Positions 1-8,507 of a stretch of 35,997 nucleotides of DNA are shown one piece after another. Position numbers and translations under genes: made by a program. The notes under the pieces are model-generated. The model was not told the DNA's origin, did not search any database, and saw nothing but the letters and a program-made list of their open reading frames with translations. This stretch comes from Archaeoglobi archaeon (GTDB taxonomy: Archaea > Halobacteriota > Archaeoglobi > Archaeoglobales > Archaeoglobaceae). Each line of letters opens with the position of its first letter. Within the stretch, counting starts at the first letter, position 1. The stretch lies in the NCBI GenBank assembly GCA_029259345.1, contig JAPDIX010000018.1, forward strand, positions 1-35,997. The letters are read 5' to 3'.

Positions 1-609
1 TTAGAGGGAAATGGAATAAGGGACATAATTGTGGTTACAGGTCATAAGGGTTACAAGTTGAGAGAATATCTTTCTCTGTTCGATCTAAACTTTAAGTTCG
101 TTCATAATAATCTTTATAAAAACACAAACAATATATACAGTTTGCATCTTGCCATTGATTACGTTCAGAAGGGATTTTACATTTTGAACTCGGATGTCCT
201 CTTTCATCCAAAGATATTCGACTACCTTCACGAAAACACCAATGATAATTTGACACTATCTGTTGATACTGTTAAAAAGCTTGGGGAAGAAGAGATGAAG
301 GTAAAGATCGTTAATGGTTCTGTTAAGAAGATCAGCAAACAGATACCACCGAACGAAGCTAACGGTGAGTATATAGGGATTGCGAAGGTTCATCAAAATG
401 CTGTAGATGATCTGAGCGAGCACATAGCTCTGGTTATGGACAAAAAAGGGAGAAGAGTCTTTTACGAGGAGGCTTTTCAGTCAATGATTGATGCCGGAAT
501 TGAAGTTTCCTACGAGTCCACGAGAGGTTTGCCGTGGATAGAGATAGACACTCCGTCCGACCTAATGGCTGCAAGGTATATCATTTATCCGAGCATTCAG
601 CAGAGTTAA
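1..609 (+). CDS. LicC-like nucleotidyltransferase, 5' end cut by window
   Basis: The reading frame is open from base 1 (the ORF track starts at an internal GTG at 31), so the N-terminus with the G-rich nucleotide-binding signature lies outside the window. What remains looks like the second half of a nucleotidyltransferase fold: an NNIYSLHLA stretch, a following strand ending in LNSDVLF (the metal-binding Asp region), and a C-terminal WIEIDTPSDL motif typical of LicC/phosphocholine and other phospho-alcohol cytidylyltransferases. These enzymes activate a phosphorylated small alcohol with CTP for lipid or polymer head groups. No C-terminal membrane synthase domain follows, so it is not a bifunctional IPCT/DIPP synthase. 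Substrate is unknown; an inositol phosphate or other polar head group is possible given ino1 about 1.3 kb downstream, but this is inference. Confidence 0.8.
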   Translation, partial: LEGNGIRDIIVVTGHKGYKLREYLSLFDLNFKFVHNNLYKNTNNIYSLHLAIDYVQKGFYILNSDVLFHPKIFDYLHENTNDNLTLSVDTVKKLGEEEMKVKIVNGSVKKISKQIPPNEANGEYIGIAKVHQNAVDDLSEHIALVMDKKGRRVFYEEAFQSMIDAGIEVSYESTRGLPWIEIDTPSDLMAARYIIYPSIQQS

Positions 610-643
610 AACTTCAATATCGCTCTGGCTGAATAATAATAGG

Positions 644-674
644 GGTTCATGGTGAACCTTAAGATAAAAATATA
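644..674 (+). promoter_or_regulatory. Promoter and inverted repeat before acyl-CoA dehydrogenase
   Basis: AAAATATATA at about 666-674 lies about 26 bases before the ATG at 698, the spacing expected for a TATA box of a leaderless archaeal transcript. Just upstream, GGTTCA-TGG-TGAACC (644-658) is a perfect 6-base-arm inverted repeat, a reasonable operator candidate. Function is inferred from position only. Confidence 0.55.
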
Positions 675-697
675 TAGATTCAAACTTTACTTTAAGT

Positions 698-1861
698 ATG
701 GCAATCGGTTTTACCTTTACCGAAGAGCAAGAAGATATAAGGAGGGCTGCAAGAGAATTTGCAGAAAAGGAGTTCACACCTGAACTGGCAAGAGAGTGCG
801 ATAGAGAGGAGAAATTTCCCTTCGAACTCTGGAAGAAGTGCGCTAAACTTGGATTTCATGCAGTGGATATCCCGGAGGAGTATGGCGGTGGTGGATACGG
901 GCCCATAGAGAAAATGATTGTGATGGAGGAATTTTCAGCGGTAAATCCCGGTCTTGGGCTTGCCTGCCTCATTCCGACATTCGGCTTTGAGATACTGCAT
1001 CTGCATGGCAGTGAGGAGCAAAAGGAGAAGTGGCTTCCAAAACTGGCAAAAGGAGAAGTGATAATGGGTATGGCAAATACTGAGCCAGATGCGGGCAGTG
1101 ATGCTGCCAATATCAAAACAAGAGCTGTTAAGGAGGGAGATAGCTGGGTAATTAACGGGACAAAGCAGTTCATCAGCAATGGATCTATAGCTGACTTTCT
1201 GCTGGTTACTGCAAGGACGAGAGAAATGGATCCGAAGGCCAAGCACAGAGGAATAAGCTACTTTATTGTTGAAACAGGCAGAGAGGGATACAAAGCAACA
1301 AAAATTTTGGGGAAGATGGGGATCAGGGCGAGTGACACGGCAGAGGTCAGCTTCAGCAACGTCAGGGTTCCGGAGGAGAACCTTGTTGGGGAAGAGGGCA
1401 AGGGATTCTACTACATGATGGAGTTCTTCGACATAACCCGAGTTTGGGTTGCTGCACAGGCTGTTGGGATTGCTAAGGGGGCTTTGAAGCTTGCAGTGGA
1501 TTATGTTAGGCAGAGAAAGGCCTTCAACGTTCCGTTGGCTGCCTTCCAGTACATCCAGTTCAGACTGGCTGAGCTGGCAACAAAAATTGAGGCGGCAAGA
1601 ACACTCGTTTACAGAGCTGCTGCTGTGCAAGTTGAGCAGGGTAAGCCAGACAACATGCTCTCAGCTATGGCTAAATGGTATGCTGGTGAAGTTGCTGTTG
1701 AAACATGCAACTGGGCTCTCCAATTCCACGGTGGTTACGGTTACATTGATGAGTATGCCATCAACCAGTTCTACAGGGATGCGAAAATAACTGAAATCTA
1801 CGAAGGGGCAAAGGAAATAGAAAAGCTTATTGTGGCGAGAAATTTGCTCGGAGTTCGCTAA
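698..1861 (+). CDS. Acyl-CoA dehydrogenase
   Basis: A 387-residue FAD-dependent acyl-CoA dehydrogenase of normal family length, which introduces a 2,3 double bond into an acyl-CoA and passes electrons to an ETF-type acceptor. The flavin/substrate signature MANTEPDAGSD lies near residues 125-135, the QFHGGYGY motif near 344, and the catalytic base is present in EIYEGAKEI near 365-373 (Glu of the YEG motif). The ATG at 698 begins MAIGFTFTEEQ, a standard N-terminus, and a TATA box sits about 26 bases upstream. It is transcribed alone, convergent with ino1 across a short T-rich spacer. Chain-length specificity cannot be read from the sequence. Beta-oxidation is well represented elsewhere in the window (acyl-CoA ligase, 3-hydroxyacyl-CoA dehydrogenase), consistent with growth on fatty acids. 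Confidence 0.95.
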   Translation: MAIGFTFTEEQEDIRRAAREFAEKEFTPELARECDREEKFPFELWKKCAKLGFHAVDIPEEYGGGGYGPIEKMIVMEEFSAVNPGLGLACLIPTFGFEILHLHGSEEQKEKWLPKLAKGEVIMGMANTEPDAGSDAANIKTRAVKEGDSWVINGTKQFISNGSIADFLLVTARTREMDPKAKHRGISYFIVETGREGYKATKILGKMGIRASDTAEVSFSNVRVPEENLVGEEGKGFYYMMEFFDITRVWVAAQAVGIAKGALKLAVDYVRQRKAFNVPLAAFQYIQFRLAELATKIEAARTLVYRAAAVQVEQGKPDNMLSAMAKWYAGEVAVETCNWALQFHGGYGYIDEYAINQFYRDAKITEIYEGAKEIEKLIVARNLLGVR

Positions 1862-1878
1862 TTTTTTTATTTTTAAAA
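1862..1878. terminator. T-rich convergent spacer
   Basis: The 17-base gap between the convergent stops of the acyl-CoA dehydrogenase and ino1 is nearly all T on the plus strand with a short A run, the composition of archaeal oligo-T terminators. It can serve the plus-strand gene; for ino1 the evidence is weaker. Confidence 0.5.
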
Positions 1879-3057
1879 TTAGGAGAGCTTGGAATACCAC
1901 TTCTTCAGCTCTTCAAACTGCTCGTGTGTGTTGATCACATTGGTATCCATTGGACTCTTGAAGAAAAAGGCCATTTCTTTCACAACTCCCTTCACACCCT
2001 TCTTCTTGGCAAAGAGCAGAAATCTGGCAATATCAAGGATAAGAGGTGCTGCGACAATTGCATCTATGGCATCCCAGATGAAGTAGAACTTCATCAGCCT
2101 GCCGAGGAAACCCTTGAAGTGTATGAAGTCGAAGGCAGTTTTATTGTCAACAAGGCTTGGGAAGTACTGTATCTCCGTAATGCTGTATGGGGAGTAGCCG
2201 AGCATTTTTTCCAGAACCTTATCCTTGCTCAAAACTTTACTCTCCTTGTTGTCCCTCGCTGAGAGAACTTTGCCATCGTAGTCACCAAGGATGTTGTAGC
2301 TCATCCATCCCACTACCTCCATGTTTCTATAGGCAAACATCGGTGCGAGAGTCGTTTTGACAAGTGTCTCTCCCGTTTTCCCGTCATTTCCTGTATGTGG
2401 AACGCCCATTTTTTCTGCAAGCTCCTTTAAAGCCGGAATGGCCGAGCCGGGACTGGGTGTGAAGTTCGCGTATGGTAGTCCAAGCTTTAGGGCTGCGTAG
2501 GCGTATAACATGCTTGCTGAAGCATACTCTTTCCTATTTTCGTCAATCATCCTCTCAAACCCTTCCAACGTTCCGTGATACTCCTCGCTGAGATTTGGCA
2601 GTGGTTCGGTGGAAGCAACGTTTATAACCACAGTCTCATCATCGGCAAATTTCTTGATATCCTCTGTCAGTCTGCCGACTATCTCTTCCAGAGTAAGCCC
2701 GTCATCCTCAAGCGTCTCTATCCTCCCAAGGCCTTGGATTCCTGTTCCGCAGTTAAGTGCTGTGCCTTTTCTTGCAATTATTTTTTCCAGATCTTCTTTG
2801 ACTGCATCGAGTAAATCCCTTTCGAAATGTCTGTTGAGTTTCCAGTGCTCTTCTGCGGCATCAAAAGCGTTTTTTAACATTCTTACTTCATGACCGCCAA
2901 ATTCAAATTCAAATGGAGCGTATTTGTCAATCCCTTTAAAAGGAGGAAGCTCAGAAACTAAACCCGTTTTTGGAGCCATATCTTTGGCTATCGCATTTGC
3001 ACCCACCATTGCAGTGGTAGAGACAATACCGTAAGCACCAATAACCCAGATTTTCAT
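1879..3057 (-). CDS. ino1: myo-Inositol-1-phosphate synthase
   Basis: A 392-residue NAD-dependent L-myo-inositol-1-phosphate synthase, converting glucose 6-phosphate to inositol 1-phosphate. The length equals, as far as I recall, the characterised Archaeoglobus fulgidus enzyme. Visible features are an N-terminal Rossmann start (IGAYGIVSTTAMVGA), a GNDGKTGETLVKT motif near residues 222-235, the SYNILGDYDG motif near 252-261, and a Lys-rich stretch following it that matches the catalytic region. Inositol phosphate feeds archaeal inositol phospholipids and, in hyperthermophiles, di-myo-inositol phosphate. A GGGGTGAT ribosome site ends five bases before the ATG, so this gene is probably translated from a leadered mRNA, possibly the same transcript as the M42 peptidase 70 bases upstream. 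Confidence 0.96.
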   Translation of the reverse strand: MKIWVIGAYGIVSTTAMVGANAIAKDMAPKTGLVSELPPFKGIDKYAPFEFEFGGHEVRMLKNAFDAAEEHWKLNRHFERDLLDAVKEDLEKIIARKGTALNCGTGIQGLGRIETLEDDGLTLEEIVGRLTEDIKKFADDETVVINVASTEPLPNLSEEYHGTLEGFERMIDENRKEYASASMLYAYAALKLGLPYANFTPSPGSAIPALKELAEKMGVPHTGNDGKTGETLVKTTLAPMFAYRNMEVVGWMSYNILGDYDGKVLSARDNKESKVLSKDKVLEKMLGYSPYSITEIQYFPSLVDNKTAFDFIHFKGFLGRLMKFYFIWDAIDAIVAAPLILDIARFLLFAKKKGVKGVVKEMAFFFKSPMDTNVINTHEQFEELKKWYSKLS

Positions 3058-3127
3058 GAGTCATCACCCCCCTCAGAAATTTGTGGGTCTTTTTGATTCC
3101 TAAAGCTGCTCGGAATAAAAATTTTCT

Positions 3128-4162
3128 CTAAAAGTATTTTTTGGTACTTTCCAGAGATTTTGCTACTATTTCCACAGCGCTCTCCACATCTTTTATATCT
3201 ACGACCTCCACCGGGCTATGAATATATCTTGCAGGCACGCTAACAACTCCAGCAGGAATTCCGGATTTTGTGAGATTGATTGCGGTTGCATCTGTTGTCC
3301 CCCCCTCCGCCACTTCAAGCTGGTATGGGATGTTGTGCTTCTCTGCAGTCTCGGTCAACCACCTCAGAACTTTGGGCGATGCGATCAAACCCCTACCAGA
3401 AGCGTCAATCACAGTAATTGCTGCCCCCTTTCCGAGCTTTATATCCATATGCGCGGTTTCACTGCCCGGAAAGTCAGCAGCAACACAACTGTCAACAGCT
3501 ATCGCAGCATCGGGCTCAATGGCAAAGGCTGATGTTCTCGCACCCTTCAACCCGACCTCCTCCTGAACAGTTGCAACAGCGTGGATCGTGATGTCGGCTT
3601 TACTCCTCTTCACAGCCTCGATCATCACAGCTACGCCAACTCTGTTGTCGAAAGCCTTTCCTGTAAGCTTCCCGTTCGCCAGTTCAACAACCTCTCTATC
3701 TAGAGCAACCGGTGTTCCAACATTTATTCCCATTTCAAGAACCTCTTCTTTGCTACTCGCCCCAACATCCACGAACATATCCTTGATCTCAACAGCCTTC
3801 TTCCTCTCCTTCTCCTTCATAAGATGAGGTGGTGTGCAGCCAATAACACCGTAAATCTTCTTTTTTCCGTAGAGAACGACTCTCTGTGCAAGGGCTATCT
3901 GGGAGAACCAGCCCCCAATTGGAGCAACCCTTATGAAGCCCTTCTCGTCAATATACTTCACAACAAAGCCGATCTCATCAATGTGCGCAGCAACCATTAT
4001 CTCCGGTTTTCCTCCATTTTTTGTGCAAATCAGGTTCCCCATACTGTCTGTTTTAATCTCATCAGCCCACCCCTCAAGCTCTCTTTTTACTATTTCCCTC
4101 AATTCATCTTCATATCCGCTTATTCCATGAGCATTGCTCAGTTTTGCAATAATTTCCTTCAG
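3128..4162 (-). CDS. M42 family metallo-aminopeptidase, probable CTG start
   Basis: A dinuclear-metal peptidase of family M42 (glutamyl/deblocking aminopeptidase, often mis-named endoglucanase). Motifs in order: AAHIDEIGF (metal His and Asp), GKAFDNRVG (bridging Asp), QEEVGLKGA (catalytic Glu pair), AVDSC (metal Asp) and IHSPVEVVD (last metal His). The ORF track begins at a TTG at 4102, but the frame stays open upstream and encodes the conserved family N-terminus LSNAHGISGYED. No ATG, GTG or TTG exists there; a CTG at 4162 follows a GAGGTGAT ribosome site by three bases, so I extend the gene to it (344 residues). The gene starts 10 bases after the phosphohexuloisomerase stop, suggesting coupled translation. 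Peptide trimming downstream of the proteasome is the usual inferred role. Confidence 0.9.
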   Translation of the reverse strand: MKEIIAKLSNAHGISGYEDELREIVKRELEGWADEIKTDSMGNLICTKNGGKPEIMVAAHIDEIGFVVKYIDEKGFIRVAPIGGWFSQIALAQRVVLYGKKKIYGVIGCTPPHLMKEKERKKAVEIKDMFVDVGASSKEEVLEMGINVGTPVALDREVVELANGKLTGKAFDNRVGVAVMIEAVKRSKADITIHAVATVQEEVGLKGARTSAFAIEPDAAIAVDSCVAADFPGSETAHMDIKLGKGAAITVIDASGRGLIASPKVLRWLTETAEKHNIPYQLEVAEGGTTDATAINLTKSGIPAGVVSVPARYIHSPVEVVDIKDVESAVEIVAKSLESTKKYF

Positions 4163-4171
4163 AGTATCACC

Positions 4172-4738
4172 TCACTCAAGCACGGCATGCCTCGCCTCAA
4201 GATCACTTTCAGTTAGGTGCTTTTTCATCATTATCTCTGCAACAAGGGCATCCAGAAATATCATTGTTGTTAGCTCAAACATTGTGCCGAGGGGGGCAAG
4301 CTGAGATATCTTTTCGTCCCTCTCGGCCTTCACTTTGCCCTTTATCAGAACGATCACATCCGCCATTTCAGCGAGGCTTGAGTTTCTACTTCCTGTTATA
4401 GCTATAAGCTTTGAGCCTATATCTTTTGCCTTTCTGCTTATGTTAACGACAGATGTTGTTTCTCCACTGCCTGATATGGCTATAAGCGTGTCATTCTTTG
4501 TAATTCTTGGCGTGACGGTCTCTCCGACGACGTAAACCGCGTAACCCAGATGCATTAACCGCATGGCGAAGGCTTTTGCAATATAACCACTCCTCCCAGC
4601 TCCAATGACGAAAATTGCTTTAGAATTGTCAATCAGGTTGATCACACTCTCTACGTTTTCTGGATTTATGTGATTCTTCAAATTCCTTATGTGTTCTGAG
4701 ACCAAATCAAGAAATTTAAACAAAGTTTCTCCTGTCAT
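4172..4738 (-). CDS. 6-Phospho-3-hexuloisomerase (SIS domain)
   Basis: A 188-residue single SIS-domain sugar isomerase. The pattern VIGAGRSGYIAKAF followed by ISGSGETTSV and ITGSRNSSLA is typical of 6-phospho-3-hexuloisomerase, which interconverts fructose 6-phosphate and D-arabino-3-hexulose 6-phosphate in the ribulose monophosphate route; archaea run this in reverse to make pentoses. The QLAPLGTMFE segment and the C-terminal ARHAVLE also fit the family. The partner hexulose-phosphate synthase is not in the window. A GGAGAT ribosome site lies about 11 bases before the ATG. It is flanked on the same strand by the phoU-like regulator (36 bases upstream) and the M42 peptidase (immediately downstream), so the three may be cotranscribed. 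Other SIS isomerases are possible but less likely. Confidence 0.85.
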   Translation of the reverse strand: MTGETLFKFLDLVSEHIRNLKNHINPENVESVINLIDNSKAIFVIGAGRSGYIAKAFAMRLMHLGYAVYVVGETVTPRITKNDTLIAISGSGETTSVVNISRKAKDIGSKLIAITGSRNSSLAEMADVIVLIKGKVKAERDEKISQLAPLGTMFELTTMIFLDALVAEIMMKKHLTESDLEARHAVLE

Positions 4739-4774
4739 AGGTCTTATTATCTCCTTTCACTTTCTGTTTTTAAA

Positions 4775-5740
4775 CTATACGACGGCCATATTAATAACCA
4801 CTTCTGCAATATCTGCTGAATAGCTCGCAATTCTTGAAATGCTATCAATTATTGATTTGAGATACAGGGCCTCCTCTACATCAGCAGACAAGGAACGGCT
4901 GTAGAATCTTTTTTCGAGCTCTTCAAATTCGTCAAACTCTTCAAGCACCACTTCTGCAATCTCTATTTCGTTTTCAAGAAAAGCGACAAGCGCTGTGCGT
5001 AGCATTTCAAGGTCTACATCAACCAAGTCGCAGAGATACTCAACGGGTTTACCAAGCTCGAGTAAGTTCTCTGCCATATTCGCGGCGTGATCAGCAACTC
5101 TCTCAAGTGACCTGACAACCGTTCTATATTCCTGAATTTTCTCAACAGGTATCTCAAGTTCAGAAGCTACATCAGCATGCATGTTTGCCAGTTTCAACTG
5201 TCTGAGAAGCAGAAAATGCAGCCTATCCACCTCTCTTTCCCTTGCTATTATTGAGTTGCAGATGTATCTGTCGAACTTTTTAAGGGCGGTACAGAAATCC
5301 GAAACCATGCCCACGCAGGTGTTACCCATTCTTCTCATGATATTTTCGGTCTTTAATCTTGAGTTGTCCAGAAATATCTCCATTACAATTTCTCTCCCAG
5401 TATCCTCCACAACCTCGGCACCAATTAGAATGTCTGTTGCCCTCGCAATCGCAGACCTCTGTTCCTCATTGTAAACTGCCAGTCTTATGGAATCCATGCC
5501 CGCGAGATAGTAGGAGATTATTCTTCGCATAAGGGTCTCATGCCTCAACTCCTTGGAATCAATACTGGCCAGTTTCTTCTTTAAATCAGCCTTCTTTGGG
5601 TATATTGTTATGAAATTCTTTCCTATGCTCATTATAACCTCATTTCCTGCCTCAATCCCGTTCTCCTTAACCCATTTCTTGGGGAGTGTTAGGATATAGC
5701 TACTCTTACCACTGAAAAAAACCCTTCTACTCTCTAGCAT
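4775..5740 (-). CDS. AbrB/PhoU-domain phosphate regulator
   Basis: A 321-residue two-part protein. Residues 1-50 form a swapped-hairpin AbrB/SpoVT DNA-binding domain (FFSGKSSYILTLPKKWVKENGIEAGNEV). The remainder is all-helical with two PhoU-like repeats; the stretch YRTVVRSLERVADHAANMAENL carries the E..AD metal-binding PhoU pattern, partly repeated near the C-terminus (IDSISRIASYSADIAE). This architecture is common in archaea beside phosphate transporters, and here it is divergent from pit with an 87-base shared control region. It is probably a DNA-binding regulator that senses phosphate uptake, by analogy with PhoU. A TATA box centred about 25 bases before the ATG suggests a leaderless transcript, and the same region could be its own operator. 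Confidence 0.9.
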   Translation of the reverse strand: MLESRRVFFSGKSSYILTLPKKWVKENGIEAGNEVIMSIGKNFITIYPKKADLKKKLASIDSKELRHETLMRRIISYYLAGMDSIRLAVYNEEQRSAIARATDILIGAEVVEDTGREIVMEIFLDNSRLKTENIMRRMGNTCVGMVSDFCTALKKFDRYICNSIIAREREVDRLHFLLLRQLKLANMHADVASELEIPVEKIQEYRTVVRSLERVADHAANMAENLLELGKPVEYLCDLVDVDLEMLRTALVAFLENEIEIAEVVLEEFDEFEELEKRFYSRSLSADVEEALYLKSIIDSISRIASYSADIAEVVINMAVV

Positions 5741-5827
5741 GGTATATATTCAAAATAGAGGTATATATCTCTATCGCTTTTACCAATTGAATGAAAAAAG
5801 ATATATACTCAAAATTGAACCCAATTC
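5741..5827. promoter_or_regulatory. Divergent phoU-like/pit promoter with repeated TATATA elements
   Basis: This 87-base spacer holds three related elements: GGTATATATT at 5741, GGTATATATC at 5760 and, inverted, GATATATACT at 5800. The second is centred about 25 bases before the phoU-like ATG and the third about 24 bases before the pit ATG, so each can act as the TATA box of a leaderless gene. GAGGTATATATCTC (5758-5771) is a near palindrome. TTCAAAATAG and CTCAAAATTG follow two of the elements, making a longer direct repeat. The repetition suggests a regulator site overlapping both promoters. Confidence 0.6.
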
Positions 5828-6835
5828 ATGGTTATGGACATTTTAATAATCACAGCAGCTGTCGTGGGCTTTTATGTTGCGTGGAACATTGGTGCGAACG
5901 ATGCTGCAAACTCCATGGCAACTTCTTATGGCAGCAGAGCTTTAACGCTGAAACAGATTATTATTATTGCCTCCGTGCTGGAGTTTTGCGGGGCAGCACT
6001 TTTTGGTAAGAGAGTAACGCACACCGTGGCAAAGGGAATAGTCCCCATTGAATTGCTGGATCACAACCTTGTCGTTTTCGGAGCTCTGGCAGCATTGCTC
6101 TCCGCTGGATTCTGGATCACAATCGCAACCTACTACCATCTCCCGATCTCAACCACACACTCGATTGTCGGTGCGATGCTCGGATTTGGCCTCGCAGCGG
6201 TATCGCATGACCATCTAACGCTTGAGCAGATTAGATGGGATGTGGTGGCAAAAGTTGTTCTTAGCTGGATTGTTTCCCCTCTGATGGGTGCCGCAATAGC
6301 TTTTGTTGTTTTCATGCTGATACGTGTTATTTTATTTAGTAGGTATACCAGTGCCGGTATTGAGCATGTTTTCCGTTATCTTCAGGTTTTAACGGCATGC
6401 TATATGGCCTTCGCCCACGGAAGCAATGATGTGGCAAATGCAACAGGCCCTATTGCAGCCATAATGGGGTACAGTGGTGAAGTCCCATTCTGGGTTCTTT
6501 TCTTTGGAGGTATTGGAATTGCGATTGGAATCGCAACGTGGGGTTACAGAGTTATCGAAACTGTGGGTAAGCAAATAACTGAGCTTACTTATACAAGAGG
6601 ATTCTCTGCTGAGTTTGCAACTGCAACAACCGTTCTCGCAGCATCATCTCTTGGAATGCCTGTTTCAACAACCCACACTCTTGTGGGCGGCGTTATCGGT
6701 GTGGGGTTAGCTGGTGGTCTGGCGAGCGTCAATCTGAGGATAGTGCAAAAAATTATATTCTCATGGATTGTAACAGTTCCAGTAGCGGCTGCGATGACGA
6801 TAAGCCTCTATACGCTGGTGGTGGTGTTTATATGA
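5828..6835 (+). CDS. pit: Pit-family inorganic phosphate transporter
   Basis: A 335-residue PiT family (PHO-4) permease, which imports phosphate by ion symport in the cytoplasmic membrane. Both family repeats are visible: [18 protein letters not shown] near residues 22-39 with STTHSIVGA near 107-115, and [14 protein letters not shown] near 198-211 with STTHTLVGG near 280-288. About ten hydrophobic segments span the protein. The ATG at 5828 is preferred because a TATA element lies 24-28 bases upstream, implying a leaderless mRNA. Its stop overlaps the start of the DUF47 gene in ATGA, so the two are translationally coupled. The divergent AbrB/PhoU gene is the likely regulator. Confidence 0.95.
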   Translation: MVMDILIITAAVVGFYVAWNIGANDAANSMATSYGSRALTLKQIIIIASVLEFCGAALFGKRVTHTVAKGIVPIELLDHNLVVFGALAALLSAGFWITIATYYHLPISTTHSIVGAMLGFGLAAVSHDHLTLEQIRWDVVAKVVLSWIVSPLMGAAIAFVVFMLIRVILFSRYTSAGIEHVFRYLQVLTACYMAFAHGSNDVANATGPIAAIMGYSGEVPFWVLFFGGIGIAIGIATWGYRVIETVGKQITELTYTRGFSAEFATATTVLAASSLGMPVSTTHTLVGGVIGVGLAGGLASVNLRIVQKIIFSWIVTVPVAAAMTISLYTLVVVFI

Positions 6836-7512
6836 AGTTTTTTAGATCTGTAGGCGAAGTTTTTGGGTATTCACCATTCAGATCTCTCGCTCAGCACGCC
6901 AGAATGTGCGGGAGGGCGGTGGGGTTGCTTCAGCGTCAATTTGAAGCATTGCGACTGGAGAATTATGAGAAGGTTGAGGAGCTAAGAGATGAAATTGATG
7001 AACTTGAGCATCATGCGGATCAGATAAAAGAGGAGATAAGAGGGAATGTTACAAAATCGTTGATGCTTCCAGTTGACAGACATGACCTCCTCGAATTCTT
7101 GAAGGTTCAGGATGATATAATAAACAATTGTGAGCATGTGGGACACATGGTGACCTTCAGAAGAGTTAGAGTTCCTACTGACGTTTGGGACGAGTTCTCG
7201 GTTCTGCTTTCCAAGCTGATGGAAATCGTCAACCAATATGAGGAAATGGTTGAAAGCATAAGACAGCTAATTGATACCTCTTTCAGTAAGAGGGAGGTGG
7301 AGAGAGTAATGGAATATGTTCCAGTTATAGAGCAGCTTGAACACGAGTGCGACCTCGTCCAGATTGGCCTCCACACGAAACTTTTCAATCTTGAAGACGC
7401 AAATCCGCTGGATGTTCACCTGATGGTAACTTGGGTCGTACATCTTGGCTACATTGCAAATGCGGCTGCAAGAGCATCTGATAGGTTCAGGATAATGGTT
7501 CTTGGTCGCTGA
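6832..7512 (+). CDS. DUF47 (PhoU-like) phosphate transport partner
   Basis: A 226-residue all-helical protein of the DUF47/TIGR00153 family, distant from PhoU and found next to Pit transporters, where it is thought to control transport activity. The ORF track starts upstream at 6763, but that part only re-reads the end of pit; the ATG at 6832 overlaps the pit stop (ATGA) and gives the usual start [12 protein letters not shown]. The sequence has the long-helix, acidic/basic composition of the family ([21 protein letters not shown]). Its last 26 bases overlap the 3' end of the minus-strand AI-2E family gene. Function is inferred from family and coupling with pit. Confidence 0.9.
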   Translation: MKFFRSVGEVFGYSPFRSLAQHARMCGRAVGLLQRQFEALRLENYEKVEELRDEIDELEHHADQIKEEIRGNVTKSLMLPVDRHDLLEFLKVQDDIINNCEHVGHMVTFRRVRVPTDVWDEFSVLLSKLMEIVNQYEEMVESIRQLIDTSFSKREVERVMEYVPVIEQLEHECDLVQIGLHTKLFNLEDANPLDVHLMVTWVVHLGYIANAAARASDRFRIMVLGR

Positions 7513-8503
7513 GGTTTTCGTCGCTCGTGTAGTAGTTGTATATGGCCGTGGCTAAGCCAGCAATCATGGGGGCTACAAAGAAACCGCTAATTCCACCCAC
7601 AATACCTCCTCCGATGAATGCGAGCATTAGAATGAGAGGGTGAATTTTTGAAGTGTATCCAACAACATACGGTCTTAATATTAATTCGGGAAAGATGTAT
7701 AGAAACACCACACCCGTTATGAGGAACGTTAAGCCTTTCCCAATGTCAATTAGGAGCAGATAAAGCGATACGGGTAGAATAATCATCCATTCTGCAAAGA
7801 TTGGTATCAGCGCTGCAAGAAACATCAAACCGGAAAGAAGTGGAGCAAAGGGAACATCAAAATACAGGAAAAATGGCAGACTTGCAAGACCAATCATAAT
7901 TGCCACTACAAAATTTCCGAACCACAAGGATTCAAAAGTATAATCAAGCTCTTCTATAAATCTTCTTAGCTCCTCTCTACTGTCATCAGGGACAATGCTC
8001 GTTGCCCTACTGACGAATCTCTCCATATCCGCGAGAGAGTAAAAGCACACCACAATGGAGATAAAGAAGTTCAGGATTAGCAGCGTAGCTCTCTTTGTGA
8101 TTTCAACCGCTGATGGTTGCACGGTTTTCTGAAGTATTGAAAATATGTTTGAGGTAACCCATTTCACGTATTCCTCTCCTCTCTCAACTCCGAATTTGCT
8201 CAGCAAATCGAGCAGCCCGGATTCTATAATCTGATAGTGTGTGATAAGGTAAATGGCTTGATTCAACCCCTGAAAGAGGCCATAAAAAATCAGAACGGAA
8301 ATCGGGACAATCACAATTATGGTTGCAACTGCAGACGCTTTTATTTTCCCGATTGGCTCCAGCTTCCTTTTTATCGGTTTTGCAACGTAAGCAAAAACGA
8401 TCCCCATCACTATCCCGTCGAGCAGAGGTAGGAAGAAATAAAAGGTCAGACAAATTATGGCGAGGACTGATACTATTAGCAGTATAGTCCAGATTTTATT
8501 CAT
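7487..8503 (-). CDS. AI-2E (UPF0118) family membrane protein
   Basis: A 338-residue polytopic membrane protein of the AI-2E/TqsA family. The N-terminus has two closely spaced membrane segments followed by the FAYVAKPIKRKLE motif near residues 38-50, then a soluble middle region, and a C-terminal cluster of hydrophobic segments ending in GGISGFFVAPMIAGLATA. Family members export small molecules or exchange ions; the substrate here is unknown, and quorum-signal export is not implied in an archaeon. It starts four bases after the trmJ stop and is probably cotranscribed with it. Its 3' end overlaps the convergent DUF47 gene by 26 bases. Confidence 0.9.
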   Translation of the reverse strand: MNKIWTILLIVSVLAIICLTFYFFLPLLDGIVMGIVFAYVAKPIKRKLEPIGKIKASAVATIIVIVPISVLIFYGLFQGLNQAIYLITHYQIIESGLLDLLSKFGVERGEEYVKWVTSNIFSILQKTVQPSAVEITKRATLLILNFFISIVVCFYSLADMERFVSRATSIVPDDSREELRRFIEELDYTFESLWFGNFVVAIMIGLASLPFFLYFDVPFAPLLSGLMFLAALIPIFAEWMIILPVSLYLLLIDIGKGLTFLITGVVFLYIFPELILRPYVVGYTSKIHPLILMLAFIGGGIVGGISGFFVAPMIAGLATAIYNYYTSDENLSDQEPLS

Positions 8504-8507
8504 GTCA

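Noticed and set aside
1-609. First gene as a bifunctional inositol-phosphate cytidylyltransferase/DIPP synthase
   Set aside because: The frame ends right after the cytidylyltransferase domain with no membrane synthase part, and the NNIYSLHLA pattern fits LicC-like enzymes better.
935-1630. 231-codon minus-strand ORF across the first acyl-CoA dehydrogenase
   Set aside because: Antisense shadow; no family resemblance and composition unlike the neighbouring proteins.
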